The notes beneath the pieces were generated by a model, which was not told the origin of the DNA, ran no database searches, and saw only the letters and a list, made by a program, of their open reading frames with translations. From Thalassiosira profunda (taxonomy: Eukaryota > Bacillariophyta > Thalassiosirophyceae > Thalassiosirales > Thalassiosiraceae), in assembly GCA_036939355.1 (NCBI GenBank), contig JALLAP010001750.1:1-13795 (forward strand): a stretch of DNA of 13,795 nt. Reading direction: 5' to 3'. A program made the translations under genes and the position numbers. Of the stretch, positions 12,736-13,795 are shown in pieces. Positions within the stretch are counted from its first letter, which is position 1. Each line of letters starts with the position of its first letter.

Positions 12736-12830
12736 GAATTTTGACAGATGGGAGTCCATAGTAGTTACAAAAGATACCTGGTACTCACTGATGCTAAAAT
12801 AGCAAAAAAGTAAATGCACAATATTTCATG

Positions 12831-12851
12831 ATAACCCTATTTTAGGGTTAT
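12831..12851. repeat. Perfect hairpin with CCCTA/TAGGG arms
   Basis: A 9-bp stem (ATAACCCTA / TAGGGTTAT) with a TTT loop. The arms look like single telomeric-type units facing each other, but one unit each is not evidence of a telomere. Confidence 0.85.
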
Positions 12852-13461
12852 TATGACAAATCTGAGAAGAAAGGTATCCTAAAACTCCACGTGGGAATAG
12901 TACTATTTGTGAAAAGTACAATCTTCCATCAAAATTGCAAAACACCATCTTATTTTTACTAGATAAAATGCACAATCTGCCAAATAATCTAAATTGGCAC
13001 CCCCTCTCTAAATAGGAATAGTATTAGTCTACTGTAGAAACCTACAATTGGTCAATACAAACCCAGGAATTAAACATGGGCTAGAGAGTATGGTAACCCA
13101 TATCTGAAAATCAGATGCTGAGGTTGGGCAGAGGTTGGGCACAGAGAGGAGGTCAATACAAAAAGATCAACACATGCTACCAGAGGAGAGGAACTCAAAC
13201 CATAGGGCAGACCGCAAATTTTGGACGTCGTTGGGCCGGGCGTCGTCCATCATTGCATCCTGGTGGGTCGCGGTCCTAGGGGGATTCATCACTGGGTTGT
13301 TGTGGGTGTGTGGCGGCCACGGAGTTCAGCAGGTGAACCCTCATGGTGACTGCGACGACTCCTCTGCGTGGAGGAGAATGTGTTCATCTCTCGAAGTTAG
13401 ACAGCACGTCTGGGGGCTGAACAGCAGATAAATTTTTGATGATGGGCGGGGATCGGCATGC

Positions 13462-13640
13462 AATAAGAAAGCAGTTTTTGCAGCCCATTTGGAGGACATT
13501 TCTCAGCTAAATAAGAAAGCCACCTAAAAAGTTCATCAAGACAGGCAAGGCTGCCCATTTAGACAGTTTTTCTCCGTAACTAGACAGACGTACTGTCCAA
13601 TTAGAAAAAAATCGTCCATTTAGGCAGTGAAAATTGTAGA
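13462..13640. repeat. Degenerate dispersed repeats in the right tail
   Basis: AATAAGAAAGC occurs at 13462 and 13510. CCCATTT(A/G)GA followed by a T-rich stretch and TCTC occurs near 13484 and 13553, with TCCATTTAGGCAG at 13615. The copies are imperfect and short. They may be remnants of a terminal repeat or satellite. Confidence 0.55.
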
Positions 13641-13795
13641 TAGCAGGCTTTATGGTATTAAAATTTGTGATGTGAGACCACACGGTATACGGTGCACCAT
13701 GCGGTGGGAGAGACCCGCCACACTCGCCAACAACACCTGCCATAGGTCAAGTGGGATCCTGGGGCATCCACAACAACCCTCCATCACGCGTCAAT

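Larger units (their letters stand above)
12736..13795. other. AT-rich tail with small repeats, no convincing gene
   Basis: Composition drops sharply in GC. Seen here: hairpins at 12831-12851 and 13102-13116, an 11-bp tandem AGGTTGGGCA(G/C) at 13121-13142, and degenerate repeats at 13462-13640. A 78-residue frame with an ATG (13743-13507, minus) contains NGRFFSNWTVRLSSYG but overlaps the repeats and is not supported as a gene. A 98-residue plus frame at 13135-13431 starts with TTG and looks incidental. The region could be part of a mobile element or ordinary intergenic DNA. Confidence 0.5.

Noticed and set aside
12604..12819. Minus-strand frame with LRTSN repeats
   Set aside because: Most of it is the translated 15-bp minisatellite, and the rest is AT-rich without coding character.
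12831..12851. Telomeric repeat
   Set aside because: Only one CCCTA and one TAGGG, in hairpin orientation. No tandem array.
13135..13431. 98-residue plus frame with a hydrophobic stretch
   Set aside because: Starts with TTG, has mixed composition, and lies in the repeat-bearing tail. No support beyond the open frame.
1..13795. Bacterial or phage DNA
   Set aside because: An intron with a branch site, good Kozak contexts, no Shine-Dalgarno sequences, no operons, and alternating strands with large gaps.

Overview
The window looks like nuclear DNA of a eukaryotic microbe, most likely a diatom or related stramenopile alga. I see no ribosome-binding sites or operons. Most genes begin at ATGs with a purine at -3, one gene has a clear 82-nt GT-AG intron with a CTAAC branch site, and the proteins are long, low-complexity acidic or basic products of a kind common in diatom lineage-specific families. 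The lineage is an inference. No protein matches a named enzyme family that I can defend, and I see no polymerase, integrase, transposase, tRNA, rRNA or CRISPR.

Layout. Bases 1-36 are the 3' end of a plus-strand gene. Bases 91-388 hold four copies of a 74-bp tandem repeat. Seven genes then alternate in strand across 0.6-11.5 kb: gene 1 (-, 627-2322, two exons), gene 2 (+, 2986-4002), gene 3 (-, 3653-5194), gene 4 (+, 5732-8518), gene 5 (-, 8639-9133), gene 6 (+, 9568-10338) and gene 7 (-, 10523-11548, N-terminal structure uncertain). Gene 8 (-, 11762-12526) follows. Starts face each other across gaps of 663, 537 and about 434 bp. Ends converge with an overlap (genes 2/3) or with gaps of 120 bp (4/5) and 184 bp (6/7). 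The last 1.2 kb is AT-richer and holds a 15-bp minisatellite, small hairpins and degenerate repeats, with no convincing gene.

How the parts relate. The first 27 bases are a perfect inverted copy of 11783-11809, inside the last codons of gene 8. A GC-rich multigene block is therefore bracketed by inverted copies of the 3' end of one gene family, and both inner flanks carry the same GCGCGATCGCGT-type motif. Gene 8 is visibly lower in GC than the block. Genes 5 and 6, which are head to head, share an ordered set of residues and may be diverged inverted paralogs. In gene 4 a coiled-coil segment sits between two 50-bp in-frame direct repeats that match at 48 of 50 positions. Genes 2 and 3 lose coding quality at the same point near 3940, as if two truncated genes were joined end to end. 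No common pathway can be assigned. Several products have acidic tracts, basic tracts or a possible zinc site, which would suit nuclear or chromatin-associated proteins, but that is only an inference.
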